Origin: an uncultured Eubacteriales bacterium
GTDB taxonomy: Bacteria > Bacillota > Clostridia > Lachnospirales > CAG-274
Length of the DNA: 6,633 nucleotides
Direction: 5' to 3'
Assembly: GCA_902495025.1 (NCBI GenBank)
Contig: CABUWB010000103.1
Location: 1 to 6,633, forward strand
This document shows positions 4,707 through 6,633 of this stretch, one piece after another (within the stretch, counting starts at the first letter, position 1; the number at the start of each line of letters is the position of its first letter). Position numbers and translations under genes: made by a program. The notes below the pieces were generated by a model. It was not told where the DNA came from and made no database searches. It saw only the letters and a program-made list of their open reading frames with translations.

Positions 4707-6570
4707 AAAGCCTTCTTCACGCAAGGATACCATAAAAAGGCTTATGGGCTATGTTACGGGCGTATACAGGGTGCAGTTTATATGCGTGCTTATTGCCATT
4801 GCGGTAAGCGCCCTTGCAGGTCTTGTTGCTCCGCTGTCGCTTATGTATATACTTGATGATTATGTAGTGCCGCTTATAGGTCAGCAAAATCCCGATTTCA
4901 GCGGTCTTGTAAGGGTGATTGTATTTCTTGGCATATTTGAGGCGGCAGGCGTAATATGCACCTATATATATAACAGGCTTATGGTTAATATCGGTCAGGG
5001 TGTGCTTAAAAAAATAAGGGACGATATGTTTGAACACATGCAGACTCTCCCAATCAGCTATTTTGACAAGCGCACCAACGGCGATATTATGAGCCTTTAC
5101 ACCAACGATACAGACGCACTCAGACAGATGATAAGCCAGAGTATACCAATGGGCTTTTCCTCAATGTTAAGTGCGCTGGTAACCTTTATAGCAATGGTCA
5201 GCATTAATGTACCGCTGTCGGTGCTTGCTGTTTTAATGGTAATTGTAATGAGTATTGTTACAAGAAAGATAAGCAAAAAAAGCGGCAGATATTTTGTGGC
5301 ACAGCAGATGGATATTGCAAAGGTAACTGGCTTTGTTGAGGAGCACATGGCAGGTCAGAGGGTTATAAAGGTTTTTAACCATGAGGAGGAAACCAAGGCA
5401 GAGTTTGACAGGATAAATGAGGAGCTTTGCAAAAGCTCAAACTATGCAAACCGCTATGCAAATATTATGATGCCCGTAATTGGTAACCTCGGCAATCTTC
5501 AGTACGTGCTTACGGCAATGATAGGCGGTATATTTGCAATAATAGGCGTGGGTGGTGTAACAGTAGGCGTTATGGCGTCATATACACAGTTTGCTAAAAC
5601 CTTTACACAGCCTTTTTCGCAGATGTCAAACCAGATTAACTCAATTATTATGGCTCTTGCGGGCGCAGAGAGAATATTTGCCATGCTTGACGAAAAGCCC
5701 GAGGAGAATGACGGTAAGGTTACGCTTGTAAGAGTACACGTTGACGATAAGGGTACAATGACTGAGTGCAGCGAGCGTACAGGCGCATGGGCGTGGAAGA
5801 TACCACAGGCTGACGGCAGTTTTGCATTAAAGCGTATGACTGGTGATGTAAGATTTTTCGATATGAGCTTTGGCTACGAAAAGGGCAATACCGTTCTGCA
5901 TGATATATCCCTTTTTGCAAAGCCGGGACAAAAGCTTGCCTTTGTAGGCTCAACAGGTGCGGGCAAAACCACAATTACCAACCTTATTAACCGCTTTTAT
6001 GAGGTTGACGAGGGACGTATTGAGTATGACGGCATAAATATAAAGGATATTGATAAAACCTCGCTGCGCCGCTCACTTGGTATGGTTTTGCAGGATACAC
6101 ACCTTTTCAGCGGTACTATAATGGAAAATATCCGTTATGGCAAGCTGGACGCTACGGACGAAGAGGTTTACGCTGCAGCAAAACTTGCAAATGCAGACCG
6201 CTTTATTGCTCATCTGCCCGACGGCTATAATACGGAGCTTACCTCTGACGGTGAGGAGCTGAGCCAGGGTCAGCGGCAGCTTCTGGCAATAGCCAGGGCG
6301 GCAGTTGCAAATCCGCCTGTGCTTATACTGGACGAGGCAACCTCCAGCATTGATACCCGTACAGAGAGCATAGTACAAAAGGGTATGGATGAGCTGATGA
6401 AGGGAAGAACGGTGTTTGTAATTGCACACAGACTTTCCACAATAAGAAACAGCAACGCTATTATGGTGCTTGAACATGGCAGAATTATTGAGCGTGGTGA
6501 GCATGAGGAGCTTATTAAGCAAAAGGGTACTTATTATAAGCTTTATACAGGTGCACTGGAGCTGGATTAA
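4699..6570 (+). CDS. ABC exporter half-transporter, catalytic-site subunit
   Basis: This 623-residue half-transporter partners the preceding protein. The membrane domain spans about 20-325 and the nucleotide-binding domain about 382-618. Motifs are A-loop Tyr393, canonical Walker A GSTGAGKTT at 417-425 (Lys423), Q-loop Gln465, signature LSQGQ at 521-525 (Gln523 in place of Gly), Walker B VLILDE with D545 and catalytic E546, and switch His577 in VIAHRLST. Its own ATP site plus the partner's VSGGQ makes the hydrolytic site. Its altered LSQGQ faces the partner's degenerate Walker motifs. Between the two domains is an extra segment of about 42 residues (340-381, from KVTLVRVHVDDKG through TGAWAWKIPQADG), which is also found in many clostridial relatives as far as I recall; its role is unclear. 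The gene overlaps its upstream partner by 8 bases and ends the operon. No terminator is evident in the remaining 63 bases. Confidence 0.95.
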   Translation: MRKKPSSRKDTIKRLMGYVTGVYRVQFICVLIAIAVSALAGLVAPLSLMYILDDYVVPLIGQQNPDFSGLVRVIVFLGIFEAAGVICTYIYNRLMVNIGQGVLKKIRDDMFEHMQTLPISYFDKRTNGDIMSLYTNDTDALRQMISQSIPMGFSSMLSALVTFIAMVSINVPLSVLAVLMVIVMSIVTRKISKKSGRYFVAQQMDIAKVTGFVEEHMAGQRVIKVFNHEEETKAEFDRINEELCKSSNYANRYANIMMPVIGNLGNLQYVLTAMIGGIFAIIGVGGVTVGVMASYTQFAKTFTQPFSQMSNQINSIIMALAGAERIFAMLDEKPEENDGKVTLVRVHVDDKGTMTECSERTGAWAWKIPQADGSFALKRMTGDVRFFDMSFGYEKGNTVLHDISLFAKPGQKLAFVGSTGAGKTTITNLINRFYEVDEGRIEYDGINIKDIDKTSLRRSLGMVLQDTHLFSGTIMENIRYGKLDATDEEVYAAAKLANADRFIAHLPDGYNTELTSDGEELSQGQRQLLAIARAAVANPPVLILDEATSSIDTRTESIVQKGMDELMKGRTVFVIAHRLSTIRNSNAIMVLEHGRIIERGEHEELIKQKGTYYKLYTGALELD

Positions 6571-6600
6571 ATAATATATGGGTTGTTGTGTTTGAATTTA

Positions 6601-6617
6601 TAAATTAGAGTTTATCG
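6601..6617 (+). repeat. 17-bp repeat, right copy (inverted relative to 103-119)
   Basis: TAAATTAGAGTTTATCG lies 30 bases beyond the stop of the second ABC gene. After it comes GTGTGTAGAAGGGGCG, where the window ends. The left copy is likewise followed, at a longer distance, by GTAGGGGCGG and a GC-rich palindrome, so this is probably the start of another member of the same intergenic repeat, cut off by the window edge. Confidence 0.6.
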
Positions 6618-6633
6618 GTGTGTAGAAGGGGCG

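Noticed and set aside
6073..6522. 149-residue open frame on the minus strand within the second ABC gene
   Set aside because: It lies opposite conserved ABC motifs and its Cys/Tyr/His-rich translation resembles no protein family.

Overview
The window looks like chromosomal DNA from a low-to-moderate GC member of the Bacillota, most likely an anaerobic clostridial species of the Ruminococcaceae/Oscillospiraceae type. The basis is strong GGAGG-type ribosome binding sites, a TTG start on one gene, sigma-A-like promoters, AT-rich spacers, abundant ATA/AGG/CTT codons, and protein families typical of that group. The taxonomic call is an inference from style, not from a marker gene.

Layout: two transcription units diverge from a spacer of about 385 bp (2149-2533). 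Leftward (minus strand) runs a HIT-family nucleotide-binding hydrolase (1741-2148), then, one base later, a small ACT-domain protein (1374-1739), then a clear intrinsic terminator (1332-1362), then an AI-2E/PerM-family membrane protein (163-1290) with its own ribosome binding site. Rightward (plus strand) runs a tight three-gene operon: a MarR-family regulator (2534-2980) and two ABC exporter half-transporters (2973-4706 and 4699-6570). Each junction in this operon is an 8-base overlap.

The two ABC proteins form a textbook asymmetric heterodimer. The first has a degenerate Walker A (GGTGSSKS), Asp in place of the catalytic Glu, and Gln in place of the switch His, but a good VSGGQ signature. 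The second has intact Walker A, Walker B Glu and His, but an LSQGQ signature. This predicts one degenerate and one catalytic ATP site, as in TM287/288-type multidrug exporters. A sigma-A promoter (TTGCTT-N17-TATAAT) with a tandem 15-bp palindromic operator at the start site suggests that the MarR protein represses its own operon until a ligand, possibly a toxic compound that the pump exports, releases it.

The most unusual piece is a 224-bp symmetric element (2174-2397) with perfect 17-bp terminal inverted repeats and nested hairpins. It looks like a MITE-type or other palindromic non-autonomous repeat. It sits exactly between a strong leftward promoter and the HIT gene's ribosome binding site, so the HIT mRNA is predicted to carry the whole element as its 5' leader.

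Both window edges, just beyond the 3' ends of the outer genes, carry inverted copies of a 17-bp sequence (103-119 and 6601-6617) followed by a GGGGCG-rich stretch. This suggests an interspersed intergenic repeat family. No tRNA, rRNA, CRISPR array or transposase gene was seen.
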